Shown here piece after piece: positions 43,866 to 52,796 of a stretch of 64,000 nt of DNA. The number at the start of each line of letters is the position of its first letter. Within the stretch, counting starts at the first letter, position 1. The DNA is from Acidobacteriota bacterium (GTDB lineage Bacteria > Acidobacteriota > Terriglobia > Terriglobales > Acidobacteriaceae). The notes under the pieces are model-generated. The model had not been told where the DNA came from, ran no database searches, and saw only the letters and a list, made by a program, of their open reading frames with translations. The DNA lies in contig JACPYL010000008.1 of assembly GCA_016196065.1 (NCBI GenBank), positions 434,001 to 498,000 of the forward strand. Direction: 5' to 3'. The position numbers and the translations under genes are program-made.

Positions 43866-44699
43866 ATGTCCACACAGCCAATCTCAGACAAAGCATCGAT
43901 TCTGCAGGAGTTGCAGGGCTTTCGACACCATCGGACCACGGGTGGATTTCACAAAGCTCGTACGACCGAGGATGTTGCCGTCCAGAGTCCGTCGGTGGTG
44001 GTCGTCATCAACGGTTCCCAGGGAACATCCGGACCACTTCCTCCCGAGTCGATCCACAATGAACGGCAGATCTTCTTCCATGACCGGAAGGCTGCCCTGC
44101 AGCAATTGGGTGCGGCACTACAGTCCGGCGACGCTGCGGCCGTACAGAAGGCGTACGACGCACTTGTAGCACTTGGTAAGAATGGTCCGCTGGTAAATGG
44201 CGAGACGTTCCACCGGGCTGACCGCGCACAGGACTTCGCCGCTATCGGTCAAGCCCTTGCTTCCGGCGATCTGGCTGGCGCACAGACCGCATTCGACGCT
44301 TTGGCGAGCACTTTCCAGGGCCACGGGCATAGCGTAGGTACTCTGCCGCCGACGCCAGCACCCGGACCTTTGCCGCCGACGCCGGCACCTGGGCCGTTGC
44401 CGCCGACGCCGGTGGGGACATTGCCGCCTACTATCCCGCCCCAGGGAACGCTTCCGCCAACCACGTTACCGCCATCCACCGGCGGCGTGGGCGGGCCAAG
44501 CGGACCTCCTGAGATCATCATCAATCTGGGAGGGAGCACCTCTGGCCACGTCAGCATTGACGTACAGCAGCAAAACGGCGGTGAATCCGTTTCCATCAAC
44601 GTGGACAATGGAGCCAGTAGCTACCAGCTCGTCCTGAACCTGACTGAATCGGCTGCGAGCAGCTCGGCGCAGAGTGGTTCCGTGAACGTGCAAGCGTAA
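43866..44699 (+). CDS. Proline-rich repeat protein with duplicated helical module
   Basis: 277 aa, preceded by GGAG. Not recognised. Three regions. Residues about 70-155 contain two similar helical units (AALQQLGAALQSGDAAAVQKAYDAL and FAAIGQALASGDLAGAQTAFDAL), both with the core GxALxSGDxxxxQxAxDAL. Then comes a repeat run of LPPTP and TLPPT units (GPLPPTPAP twice, then variants) and a Gly/Pro spacer. The tail of about 75 aa (IIINLGGSTSGHVSIDVQQQNGGE) is beta-rich and Ser/Asn-rich. No signal peptide. Followed by a strong terminator, so it is a single-gene unit. Confidence 0.75.
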   Translation: MSTQPISDKASILQELQGFRHHRTTGGFHKARTTEDVAVQSPSVVVVINGSQGTSGPLPPESIHNERQIFFHDRKAALQQLGAALQSGDAAAVQKAYDALVALGKNGPLVNGETFHRADRAQDFAAIGQALASGDLAGAQTAFDALASTFQGHGHSVGTLPPTPAPGPLPPTPAPGPLPPTPVGTLPPTIPPQGTLPPTTLPPSTGGVGGPSGPPEIIINLGGSTSGHVSIDVQQQNGGESVSINVDNGASSYQLVLNLTESAASSSAQSGSVNVQA

Positions 44700-44721
44700 G
44701 GGAATTTAAGACGTCAATCGC

Positions 44722-44757
44722 AGAGGCGTACCTCGAAGGGGGTGCGCCTCTTTTTTT
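44722..44757 (+). terminator. Rho-independent terminator of the Pro-rich repeat gene
   Basis: AGAGGCGTACC pairs with GGGTGCGCCTCT (one G-U pair) across a short loop and runs into seven T (44751-44757), 23 bases after the stop. Confidence 0.85.
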
Positions 44758-44760
44758 GTC

Positions 44761-44801
44761 CAAAAATTTAAGGGCGTCCAGAGTGGCGACGCTGGACGCC
44801 C
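44761..44801 (-). terminator. Probable terminator of the DsbA-like gene
   Basis: GGGCGTCCAG (44772-44781) and CTGGACGCCC (44792-44801) form a perfect 10-bp stem. Read on the minus strand it is followed by TTAAATTTTTG, a usable U-rich tail. It lies about 100 bases beyond the minus-strand gene and faces the plus-strand terminator. Confidence 0.65.
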
Positions 44802-44902
44802 GATACCTCGGATGCGCATCAAAAGACGCGCTAGAGACACGTTAGATCAGGTCACCAAATCCGACAAGATATCCAGAGTTACTCGTTGCGCGTTACGAAT
44901 AG

Positions 44903-45841
44903 CTATTTCGCGCCACCCGCAGTTGCCTTATGCTCGGGAGGCGCAACCCCTGCGTCGCGCAGGGCATTATCCAGAGCTGCTCGAATGTCGTCGATGGGCA
45001 GCGCTCCGTCGATCTTGCGGCCATTCACGAAGGTCTCGGGAGTCGCTGTCACTCCCAACGCCTGCCCTTCAAGCTGCGACGCGCGCACTGCTTTGTCGCT
45101 CTGTGCCTTAATACAAGCCTGCAGTTTCGTCGCGTCGAGATGGAACTTCGGGCCGCGCGCTGCGGCCGCTTTATCGAGCGCGGCAGCCTGCGTGGCGAGA
45201 ACTTTCATGTCATTGAATTCTTTTTGATTGCTGTGGATAGCGTCGGAGAAATCCCAGTACGCATCGACGTTTTGCGCAAGCAAACAGTTCGCATCGATGG
45301 CTGCGTGAAGCGCCCACGGATGATTATCCTCAAGCGGGAAGTCCTTGTAGATAAACAGGACGCGATCGCCATACTCCTGGAGCAGCGTGGGAAACAGAGT
45401 CGCGTGCATGCGCGAGCAGAACGGGCACTGGAAATCGTCATAGGTGACGGCAACAACCTTGGCGTCCTTGGCGCCGCGTGTGGGGCGCCCGTTGACATCG
45501 ATACTCTTCATCATTTCGGCATAGGGATCTTTGTTCATGTCGATGTGGAAAATGCGAAGCAGTGTCTTGTGGTCGCGGGCAAGGAGAAATTCGAAATCCC
45601 TCCTATTTTGTGGATCGTCGAACGTGACGTTCAGCGTGTCATAGCCCGGAATGTCGCTGGGTTGGAGCGGGTTCATGATGATCCTTATTTGCGGCGGCAC
45701 CGAGAAAATCGCTCGTATCTTTGGCTCCAGACGTCGCATGACGTCATCTGGAGCGGTTGGCGCCGTTTGGGCCGAACCACCAATGCAGACCAAAAGCGTC
45801 ATCAAGAAACAACGGACCGCAAATCTTGCTCGAATCGTCAA
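44903..45841 (-). CDS. Exported DsbA/thioredoxin-fold protein
   Basis: 312 aa from TTG 45841, chosen because AGGAG lies eight bases upstream and a signal peptide (FAVRCFLMTLLVCIGGSAQ) starts at once; the longer frame from 45925 lacks an SD. A domain of about 90 aa (PQIRIIMNPLQPSDIPGYDTL) precedes a DsbA-type thioredoxin fold with active site FQCPFCSRMH, the helical insert, and the cis-Pro strand TATPETFVNG. The fold is shared by disulfide oxidases, isomerases and DsbA-like chaperones; no dsbB is nearby. Function in periplasmic thiol chemistry is likely. Confidence 0.88.
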   Translation of the reverse strand: MTIRARFAVRCFLMTLLVCIGGSAQTAPTAPDDVMRRLEPKIRAIFSVPPQIRIIMNPLQPSDIPGYDTLNVTFDDPQNRRDFEFLLARDHKTLLRIFHIDMNKDPYAEMMKSIDVNGRPTRGAKDAKVVAVTYDDFQCPFCSRMHATLFPTLLQEYGDRVLFIYKDFPLEDNHPWALHAAIDANCLLAQNVDAYWDFSDAIHSNQKEFNDMKVLATQAAALDKAAAARGPKFHLDATKLQACIKAQSDKAVRASQLEGQALGVTATPETFVNGRKIDGALPIDDIRAALDNALRDAGVAPPEHKATAGGAK

Positions 45842-46059
45842 CCGGAAATCTCCTGTGTGACAAGAACCGCTACGGTTATCCATTCCACCCCTCGTTTGGC
45901 TGTGATGCCCACAATGTCCAGGCAAAATTGCAGGCCTACCTCAACTTCAATCCAGACGCATTTAGTATAGACGCTGCAAACACAGCGCCAATGGCGTTAT
46001 TTGCAAAACTACGGTCATGCGATATTCTCGAAACACGTTGTTCTGGAGAAAAAAACTCA

Positions 46060-46740
46060 ATGCGTCGTCACAAGATACTCGGTTTTGCAGGGCTGGTTTT
46101 GTTTGCTGTCACGTTCATTCACGCCCAAAACCCGCTTGACGCGTTCCAGCAATTTTCAGCCTCGGTCAGCGGCAGCCCGCTCAAGTGGAACAATTTGAAG
46201 GTGTATCGTTCCGGAAACCAATGGCGAAGCGAGTTCGCGCACGAGAACGAGATTCGACTGGGTAACCTCAAGGACAAGAACGGCTGGTACATAAGGCCCC
46301 TGGATGGGGTTAAGCCGAACCAATGCGGGCGCATGACGCTTTTGGATATGACCACGTATCCGTTCTTTGCCTACACTGGCGAAGACATCATTGTGGAACG
46401 GGTCCCGGCGGCGGCTTCGCCGGCGGAGGAGAAGGAAACAGTCGACGGTCACTCCTGCAAAGTGGAGAACTATATCGTCAAGCCAAAAGAGGGTGGCGTC
46501 ACCATCAAGATGAAACTCTGGGAGGCGGAAGACTTGAAGGGTTTCCCGATCAAAATGGAAATCGAGCCTTCGGCGAGACCCAAGTTTACAATGAGCTACT
46601 CCGATGTAAGCCTCGAGAAGCCTAACCTCAAACTCTTTCAACTACCTGCAATCTGCCGACTGCCAGGAAAACAAAATTCGCCGCCCGCTGCCGCGAAAAC
46701 GCCGAGCAAGAAAACAGCTCAAACTCCAAAATCAAAATGA
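46060..46740 (+). CDS. Secreted hypothetical protein
   Basis: 226 aa from ATG 46060 (GGAG 11 bases before); the longer frame overlaps the divergent gene. Signal peptide ends TFIHAQ. The body is mostly beta (LKVYRSGNQWRSEFAHENEIR, IRPLDGVKPNQCGRM, VDGHSCKVENYIVKP) with two Cys. The tail is Lys/Pro/Ala-rich (PPAAAKTPSKKTAQTPKSK). The pattern of strands and the ETVDGHSCKVE segment recall DUF4412/LolA-like lipid-binding proteins, but I would not assign it. Confidence 0.65.
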   Translation: MRRHKILGFAGLVLFAVTFIHAQNPLDAFQQFSASVSGSPLKWNNLKVYRSGNQWRSEFAHENEIRLGNLKDKNGWYIRPLDGVKPNQCGRMTLLDMTTYPFFAYTGEDIIVERVPAAASPAEEKETVDGHSCKVENYIVKPKEGGVTIKMKLWEAEDLKGFPIKMEIEPSARPKFTMSYSDVSLEKPNLKLFQLPAICRLPGKQNSPPAAAKTPSKKTAQTPKSK

Positions 46741-47153
46741 AGACAGGCTTGTTTCGCGATTTTCGGTACGAATCCGCAATCGCGGAATCCGGCCAGCAGC
46801 TTGGCTTTGCGGCGAGAACGACCGCAAGTTCGCACATATATCGCAAACTAATGCACCTCTGTGAACCTCATGGCTGAAAGTCTTTATCACTTGCGAACAT
46901 TCTTGCGAAAAATTCGAATTCCTTCCTTGACAACAGAACACGCTTGTTCCATGATGCTCCTCGCATGTACGGGTTTTTCCCCGGACCCGCAAGCAAACAG
47001 TAGACTTTCCGTTAGCACGACTTCAACTTCCAGGTAAAGACGTCCACGAACACACATTCATGCGCGGATGACTACGATCTCGAATCAAGCGGTTGTAGCT
47101 GACGGACAACAACAACTGTGGTTCATGCATTTACTTCCAGGAGGAAACACAAA
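46741..47153. promoter_or_regulatory. 413-bp spacer with a candidate promoter for the secreted-protein gene
   Basis: No coding frame is convincing. TTGACA (46927-46932), 17-nt spacer and CATGAT (46950-46955) could be a promoter, giving a 5' leader of about 190 nt. TTGCGAA recurs twice just upstream (near 46892 and 46903). The leader ends in AGGAGG nine bases before ATG 47154. No riboswitch recognised. Confidence 0.35.
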
Positions 47154-47606
47154 ATGAAGAAGTTCGCGATTTGTCTCGCAGTTCTCGCCGTTGCAGCCCT
47201 GATGGTTCCGGGCGCCCAAGCCGCCGGACCGAAGTGCTATCACTTTACTAACTTCTGCGACGTCATCCAGGCCACCCAGGTTCACGTTGGCGGAATCCAG
47301 GGCAACGAAGTCGTCGGTCTGTGGGACGCATTTTGTATCGGCGCCGGCTCCGGCACCCTGATTTCGGGTGGTCCCGGCAAAGTTGGTACCCAGATCGTCT
47401 ATCCGTACGTTGGCGGTTTTGCGTATGGCATCCAGGCCAACTTCACCTTCAAGAACAGCACCCATTTGTTTGATCTTTATGGAACGTTTGACGGCTTGAC
47501 CACCGGCGCTTTCCAGACCAATCAGCCTTTCACGACCACCAACGGCGCTTGCAACCCGCTCGGACATCAGGCTCCTGGCAAGAAGTCCTCGATCGGCATG
47601 CGCTAG
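47154..47606 (+). CDS. Secreted hypothetical protein
   Basis: 150 aa from ATG 47154 with a very strong SD (AGGAGG). Signal peptide MKKFAICLAVLAVAALMVPGAQA. Mature chain about 127 aa with four Cys (KCYHFTNFCDVIQ, DAFCIGAG, GACNPLG), Gly/Thr-rich, predicted all-beta. The tail (APGKKSSIGMR) is basic. Own leader and own terminator and the strong SD suggest high expression. Not recognised. Confidence 0.72.
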   Translation: MKKFAICLAVLAVAALMVPGAQAAGPKCYHFTNFCDVIQATQVHVGGIQGNEVVGLWDAFCIGAGSGTLISGGPGKVGTQIVYPYVGGFAYGIQANFTFKNSTHLFDLYGTFDGLTTGAFQTNQPFTTTNGACNPLGHQAPGKKSSIGMR

Positions 47607-47631
47607 AAATAGTTTTGGCTTTCCTACTACA

Positions 47632-47662
47632 CTCCCTGCCTCACGGCGGGGAGTTTTTTTTG
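47632..47662 (+). terminator. Rho-independent terminator
   Basis: ACTCCCTGCC (47632-47641) and GGCGGGGAGT (47646-47655) pair with one T-G wobble, loop TCAC, then eight T. It lies 26 bases past the secreted-protein stop. Confidence 0.9.
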
Positions 47663-47713
47663 CCAGATCAATTCCCCATGGCGCTCAGATTCGGGCGCGT
47701 TGATAGAAGCCGT

Positions 47714-49759
47714 ATGCTAGACTCCATTCCATCGGCTATGCAGGCCCTCGCACGGTTTCTCCTGATTGTTCTGGTTGCGCAGTATGCCTTGGCCACCCCA
47801 CCGAAGAATGCCAAGGGGGACACCCTCAAAGCAGCAAAAGCACCCAATCTGATCCTGATCACGCTCGATACCACGCGGGCTGACCGCATGGGCTTTCTCG
47901 GATCCAAGCGGGGATTGACACCCAATCTCGATGCCCTGGCGCAGCAGAGTGCGATCTTCGTCCGCGCGTACTCCCAGGTGCCTCTAACGACTCCTTCCCA
48001 CGCAGCCATGCTGACGGGAACCTATCCGCAGTTTAATCAGCTCGAAGACCTGGGTATGCCTCTCGCCAAGGATCTGCCTTGGGTGCCCTCCCTGCTTCAC
48101 CAGCGCGGCTATCACACGGCTGCCTTTCTCGGCGCCAATATTCTCGACGCAAAAGGAGGTACGGCGCCGGGCTTCGACCGAGGGTTCGATTTATACGACA
48201 CTGATTTTCACGACGCTGCTCCCGGGGACGATCGGTACCACAGCATCGAACGTCGGGCGGGAGATGTTGCCGACCGAGCCCTTCGCTGGTTGAGCCAGAC
48301 TCCGCAAGGACCATTCTTTATCTGGTTACATTTCTACGATGCACACGATCCCTATGACCCGCCCTCCCCGTTCAAAGAACGCTATCCCGAAGCACCTTAC
48401 GACGGCGAGATCGCCTACACGGACTCGGTAGTCGGACGCCTGGTCGATGCGCTCCGCCAGCGCGGCCTGTTTGATAATTCCCTGATCGCGATCGCTGCCG
48501 ACCATGGCGAAGCCTTTGGAGAACATGGCGAGGAACGGCATGGCATGTTCCTGTACGACGAAACCATTCGTGTGCCGCTCCTATTGAAGTTACCGCAGCA
48601 GAAACTTGCTGGACGAAAGGTGGATCCCCGCGTCGCGCTGGTCGACCTCGCCCCCACCTTGCTTCAAGCCGCCGGCATGACTGTGCCCGCCACCATGCAA
48701 GGTAGCTCGCTCTTCTCGCTACTCGAGTCAGACGAATCCTCTCCGGGCAACCAGAAAGAAAAGGACAAACCGAAAGACTCGGATCGAGCCATCTTTTCAT
48801 CGTCAAGCTATGCGCGGCGCGTCTTTGGCGCCAGTGAATTGAGATCCTGGCGTTCGGGGAAGTATCTCTACGTGCAATCTCCGAAACGAGAACTCTACGA
48901 TTTGCCCTTGGACCCTTCGACCAGCAACAATCTGGCGTCATCCTCTCAGGCCGTCGCCGACACCCTGGATACACAGGTTTCGGGCTTCCTGCAGAAAACC
49001 AGCAGCACCCGCAACAAGAATGCAAAACTAGATCCAAGCGTGGTCGAAAAACTGCGTGCACTGGGCTATCTGGCGAGCGAGAACAACGCGGTACAGAAGA
49101 GCGGAAAGGCCGCCATCGATCCCAAGGATTTGGTCGACGTGGCGAATCGATATCACCGCGCTTTGATCAAGGGGGAAGAAGGCCATTACGACCAGCAGAT
49201 CACGGAACTTCGCGATATTGTGGCCCACAACCCCGACCTGCCCGGCGCTCAATATAACCTCGGCGTTGCGCTCATCCATGAAGGGAAGTTCGACGATGCG
49301 GTACCGTTTCTGCGCTCGGCATCGGAGCAATTTCCCGACTCTCCCTCCGGGCACTACCAACTTGGGCTCGCTTTCATCTACTTAGGCAAACTCGATGAAG
49401 CACTCCGCGAGATGCAGGCTGCCGTGGTCTGTCTGCCCAGTTCCGCCAATCTGCACAGCATCACTGGTACTGTGCACTTGCGCCTAGGGCAAATACCGGC
49501 TGCGATGAAGGAGTACGCAAAAGCGATTGAACTCGATCCCACTCATTTCGAGGCGACCTTTAGCTACGGCCGACTGCTTCTGATGCAGGGACGCACAGAT
49601 GCGGCGCTCGTCAAACTCACCCGCGCATCCAAACTCAACCCTCAGTCGGCGGATGCTCACATGGCTTTGGCCGACGTGTACACCCAGATGGGCCAGACCG
49701 CCGCTGCCCAACGAGAAGTCAAGACCTACGAACGCCTAAGGGCGGCAAGCCCGCAGTAG
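47714..49759 (+). CDS. Sulfatase-fold hydrolase with C-terminal TPRs, Thr at the nucleophile position
   Basis: 681 aa from ATG 47714 (the longer frame overlaps the previous gene and terminator). Signal/anchor region (FLLIVLVAQYALATP), then the alkaline-phosphatase/sulfatase fold: NLILITLDTTRADRMG, SQVPLTTPSHAAMLTGTYP, FFIWLHFYDAHDPYDPP, IAIAADHGEAFGEHGE. At the signature site Thr92 replaces the Cys/Ser that becomes formylglycine, and His96 replaces the Arg. It is therefore unlikely to be a classic sulfatase; Thr is the nucleophile in related phosphodiesterases and phosphotransferases. Residues about 470-680 hold TPRs (AQYNLGVALIHEGKFDDAV, GHYQLGLAFIYLGKLDEAL), probably for protein contacts. 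Confidence 0.85.
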   Translation: MLDSIPSAMQALARFLLIVLVAQYALATPPKNAKGDTLKAAKAPNLILITLDTTRADRMGFLGSKRGLTPNLDALAQQSAIFVRAYSQVPLTTPSHAAMLTGTYPQFNQLEDLGMPLAKDLPWVPSLLHQRGYHTAAFLGANILDAKGGTAPGFDRGFDLYDTDFHDAAPGDDRYHSIERRAGDVADRALRWLSQTPQGPFFIWLHFYDAHDPYDPPSPFKERYPEAPYDGEIAYTDSVVGRLVDALRQRGLFDNSLIAIAADHGEAFGEHGEERHGMFLYDETIRVPLLLKLPQQKLAGRKVDPRVALVDLAPTLLQAAGMTVPATMQGSSLFSLLESDESSPGNQKEKDKPKDSDRAIFSSSSYARRVFGASELRSWRSGKYLYVQSPKRELYDLPLDPSTSNNLASSSQAVADTLDTQVSGFLQKTSSTRNKNAKLDPSVVEKLRALGYLASENNAVQKSGKAAIDPKDLVDVANRYHRALIKGEEGHYDQQITELRDIVAHNPDLPGAQYNLGVALIHEGKFDDAVPFLRSASEQFPDSPSGHYQLGLAFIYLGKLDEALREMQAAVVCLPSSANLHSITGTVHLRLGQIPAAMKEYAKAIELDPTHFEATFSYGRLLLMQGRTDAALVKLTRASKLNPQSADAHMALADVYTQMGQTAAAQREVKTYERLRAASPQ

Positions 49760-49873
49760 ATTTCGTAGCAGCCTGGTTGCAACAAACTGGCCACGCACCA
49801 TCCTGTGGACAATGCACGGCGGGCTCACCGCATGGATGATGATTTGTAAGTGATTGGCCTCGGTTTGCGGCGA

Positions 49874-50851
49874 TCACTCTGCGCGTAACAGTGTTTCTGC
49901 AAACGGCCATTCGTCATCCACCCATTGCTGATCGCAGCGAAACCCTGCCGCCATTGCCAATTGCAAAAGCTCCGGCCGGGAGTATTTGTGGCTGCTCTCC
50001 GTCCAAATGGTTTCGCCTTCGCGGAACGTTACGGTGAGGCCGGCGCGAGAGATGGTGACGTTCTGGTAGCGTTCCGACCGGAGATGCATTTCGATGCTGC
50101 GCGTCTCGGGGTTGTAGCGCGCTTCGTGACGAAAATGCGGTAGCGCAAAATTTCCGCCCAGTTCGCGGTTGATACGCGCCAGAAGGTTCAGGTTGAATGC
50201 CGCGGTAACCCCGAGACAGTCGTCGTAGGCGTCGAGCATCTGCGGAGTCGGCTTGATGAGGTCCGTGCCGAGAAGCAGGAAGTCTCCCGGCTGCAGGGTG
50301 CGCCGCACTGCGCGCAGAAATTTAACGTCCGCCGGACGGTCAAAATTTCCGATGGTACTTCCCAGAAACAGCACCAGCAAGTGTTCGCCCGGGCGCCGGT
50401 TGTCAGCCACTTCGAGCAGGCCGTCGAGATATTCACTCTCGAAGCCCACGATGCTGATGTGCTCAATATCGCCCAGCTCACGCGCACACATGGTCAGCGC
50501 GGAATGCGAAATTTCGATCGGACAATAGCGTGTTTGCTGCCGGCGATCGAGTGCTTCGAGCAGGTAGCGAGTTTTTTTGCCGCTCCCGCTGCCGAGTTCC
50601 GCGACCACCACGGGAGACTTGACTCTGGCCACTATCTCTCCCGCATTCTCTCGCAGCAGACGCTCGTCAGCGCGCGTGAGCCCGTACTCGGGAAGCGCAC
50701 TGATCACTTCGAAGAGCGCGGAACCGACTTCGTCATACAGGTATTTCGATGGCAATTCTTTCTGGCCGGGACGGAGCAAGCCCTCGCGCACCTCAGCGGC
50801 AAATTCAGCGATGGGATCGGCAGTGGTCGTAACTGTCTGTCGCAAAATCAT
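49874..50851 (-). CDS. egtD: L-histidine N-alpha-methyltransferase (ergothioneine step 1)
   Basis: 325 aa; SD GAGG before ATG 50851. Transfers three methyl groups from SAM to histidine, giving hercynine. SAM site ELGSGSGKKTRYLLEAL; family marks LPSKYLYDEVGSALFEVISALPEYGLTRAD, YCPIEISHSAL, LFLGSTIGNFDRPADVKFLR and DLIKPTPQMLDAYDD. The C-terminal EGETIWTESSHKYS segment is in the region that recognises the histidine amine in EgtD. Seven bases downstream of egtB, so co-transcribed. The neighbourhood has no egtA, egtC or egtE. Confidence 0.96.
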   Translation of the reverse strand: MILRQTVTTTADPIAEFAAEVREGLLRPGQKELPSKYLYDEVGSALFEVISALPEYGLTRADERLLRENAGEIVARVKSPVVVAELGSGSGKKTRYLLEALDRRQQTRYCPIEISHSALTMCARELGDIEHISIVGFESEYLDGLLEVADNRRPGEHLLVLFLGSTIGNFDRPADVKFLRAVRRTLQPGDFLLLGTDLIKPTPQMLDAYDDCLGVTAAFNLNLLARINRELGGNFALPHFRHEARYNPETRSIEMHLRSERYQNVTISRAGLTVTFREGETIWTESSHKYSRPELLQLAMAAGFRCDQQWVDDEWPFAETLLRAE

Positions 50852-50858
50852 TCGGTCC

Positions 50859-52205
50859 TCACGCGAGCCGGTTGCTCACACAGCGAAATCCTGCATAGAC
50901 GTACTGGTAATGCGCCTGGAACCAGTTACGAAACGAAGGCCGCAACATACATGCAGCCGTGCGCGACGATGCGCCTTTGATTACGAAATGCTTGCCATCG
51001 AAAAAGTCGGCGGAATATCCCGGATAAAACGAAAATGTTTCAAACCCGCGGAACGGCGCGAACACCGTCGACGTCCACTCCCAACCGTTACCGAGTATGT
51101 CTTCCGGGCCAAAAACGCTAGCACCAGCAGGATGGGCAGCCACTGAAACAGGATCCCAATGCGCAAAATCAAAATTGCCGCGGGACGCATCAGGTGACTG
51201 TGCACCCCAGGGATACTTTCTGGATTGTCCGTCCTGCGCTCCATACACTGCCCTCTGCCACTGTGCTTCATTGGGCAGGCTCTTCCCTGCCCAACGTGCG
51301 TAGGCACTCGCCTCGGCATGGCTCACATACACAGGCCAATCAAGCGGCAAAGGAATCGCAGAGAACATCCCCTTCCAGAACCACGGGGCACCGTGATCCT
51401 GTTTCTCCCAAAATGCTGGATGCGAAATGCCGCTCGACTCTTTCCACACCCAATCCGCGTCGCTCCACAATTTTTGATTGGCGTAGCCCCCCTCGTTGAG
51501 GAATCCCAGGTATTCGGCATTGGTTGTCTTGTAACGTTCAATCGCAAAACCGGGAACTTCGACCGCGTGGCGTTCGTATTCGTTATCCCATCCGAAAGCA
51601 TTGTCGGAGCGAGACAGGCCAAGGGCAACCGCACCGGAAGGAATTTCAATCATTCCCGAAGCGCGCGCTCCAGCCGAAATGCGCGGGATATCCGCAGGAG
51701 CGATCTTCCGCTCGTATGGCAAACGATGCAGCATGTAAGCGAGCGTCTCGGCGTGCATCAAACGATGCTCGATCGCCACATTCAGGAGCAGCGCCGGGGA
51801 GAATTCTCCGTCACTCCCTCCAGTTCCCTGCGCTAGTTTCTGAAGGCGTTCATCCAGTTCCTCGCGTACCCGCCGGACGTACTGCCGTACCTGTTCGACC
51901 TTTGGCCAGTCGGATGGCTGGTCGGTGGGTAGACCGCCCCCGACCGGATCGATCCCGAATGCGAACAATCGATCGAGCTGGGCAGAAGTGTCAGGAAGAG
52001 AAAGCGATCTTCCCCGGAGAAGATTTCGATCAAAGGCTTCCAGGTGCCCGATGTAGAAAATAATCCGGTGCCGTTCGCGGATGGGGCGCTCGTACAGCGA
52101 GTCAGGACGGACGATATCAAACAGCGCGTCGGTCCGGCGTCGCGCATCCTCCAAACTGGAGATCAACGCACGGGGCACATCGATTTCATGATTGGTTGCG
52201 AGCAT
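50859..52205 (-). CDS. egtB: Ergothioneine sulfoxide synthase
   Basis: 448 aa from ATG 52205 with AGGAGG seven bases upstream; the 38 codons before it are rejected. Non-haem iron enzyme joining hercynine to a thiol and O2. N-terminal DinB-like bundle carries the three Fe ligands: His in FYIGHLEAFDRN and the pair in IEHRLMHAETLAYM. C-terminal formylglycine-generating-enzyme-like domain: GWDNEYERHAVEVPGF, WAGKSLPNEAQWQRA, ILGNGWEWTSTVF, FRNWFQAHYQYVYAGFRCV. With no gamma-Glu-Cys ligase gene (egtA) or amidase (egtC) alongside, it may use free Cys, as shown for the Chloracidobacterium enzyme. Confidence 0.95.
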   Translation of the reverse strand: MLATNHEIDVPRALISSLEDARRRTDALFDIVRPDSLYERPIRERHRIIFYIGHLEAFDRNLLRGRSLSLPDTSAQLDRLFAFGIDPVGGGLPTDQPSDWPKVEQVRQYVRRVREELDERLQKLAQGTGGSDGEFSPALLLNVAIEHRLMHAETLAYMLHRLPYERKIAPADIPRISAGARASGMIEIPSGAVALGLSRSDNAFGWDNEYERHAVEVPGFAIERYKTTNAEYLGFLNEGGYANQKLWSDADWVWKESSGISHPAFWEKQDHGAPWFWKGMFSAIPLPLDWPVYVSHAEASAYARWAGKSLPNEAQWQRAVYGAQDGQSRKYPWGAQSPDASRGNFDFAHWDPVSVAAHPAGASVFGPEDILGNGWEWTSTVFAPFRGFETFSFYPGYSADFFDGKHFVIKGASSRTAACMLRPSFRNWFQAHYQYVYAGFRCVSNRLA

Positions 52206-52453
52206 GACCGGACCTCCTGATCGAGCGTTGGGTTCGTCCAGCACAGAAATGGTCTCTTTTGGATGCCGGAACGCGCCCCAGGACCCTTCTTTTTCCAAAA
52301 AATCTACGCTAGCCGGCAAGAGAAATGCTGGACCACGATTTTCGGGCTAGAATCTCCGGGAAAGGCTGCAGTCTATTGCAGGATCTGGGGCCGTGGGCAC
52401 GCATTTGTGCACGCCGGCGGCGCGCCAGAGGGAGTGCTCTTCAGGAGGCTTCG

Positions 52454-52792
52454 ATGCAACGAAACGTGCTGGGCGCGCTTGGCTTGGAAATTCTGTTGAT
52501 CGCAATCGTGATGACGACTGGATCCGGCGGGCAAGTTCGTCACGGGTTTCCTACGCCGCCAGAGCCCGCCGTGCATGAGGAAGCGCAAAAATCGCAGGAG
52601 CGAAAACTCCCGATTCCACGTACAGATGGCGTCGCGATGGAACGCGAAGCAAAGGAAATGTCGGCACTCGCCGCCAGTATCCCCGGGGACATTGAACTCA
52701 TGAAGAAAGGCCTGCTACCGAGCGATGCCCTCGACAAGTTGAAGAGAATTGAAAAGCTCTCCAAACAATTGCGCGGACAAATTCACCGGTAA
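52454..52792 (+). CDS. Small membrane-anchored or exported hypothetical protein
   Basis: 112 aa; AGGAGG five bases before ATG 52454 fixes the start. An N-terminal hydrophobic segment (VLGALGLEILLIAIVMTTG) is followed by a Pro/His spacer and a helical charged tail (REAKEMSALAASIPGDIELM, DALDKLKRIEKLSKQLRGQI). The tail pattern is common among short acidobacterial proteins of unknown role. Ends four bases from the convergent TonB receptor. Confidence 0.65.
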   Translation: MQRNVLGALGLEILLIAIVMTTGSGGQVRHGFPTPPEPAVHEEAQKSQERKLPIPRTDGVAMEREAKEMSALAASIPGDIELMKKGLLPSDALDKLKRIEKLSKQLRGQIHR

Positions 52793-52796
52793 CCGA

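Noticed and set aside
47549-47713. Upstream extension of the sulfatase-like gene to 47549
   Set aside because: It would overlap the end of the secreted-protein gene and its strong terminator; the frame there encodes no recognisable sequence.
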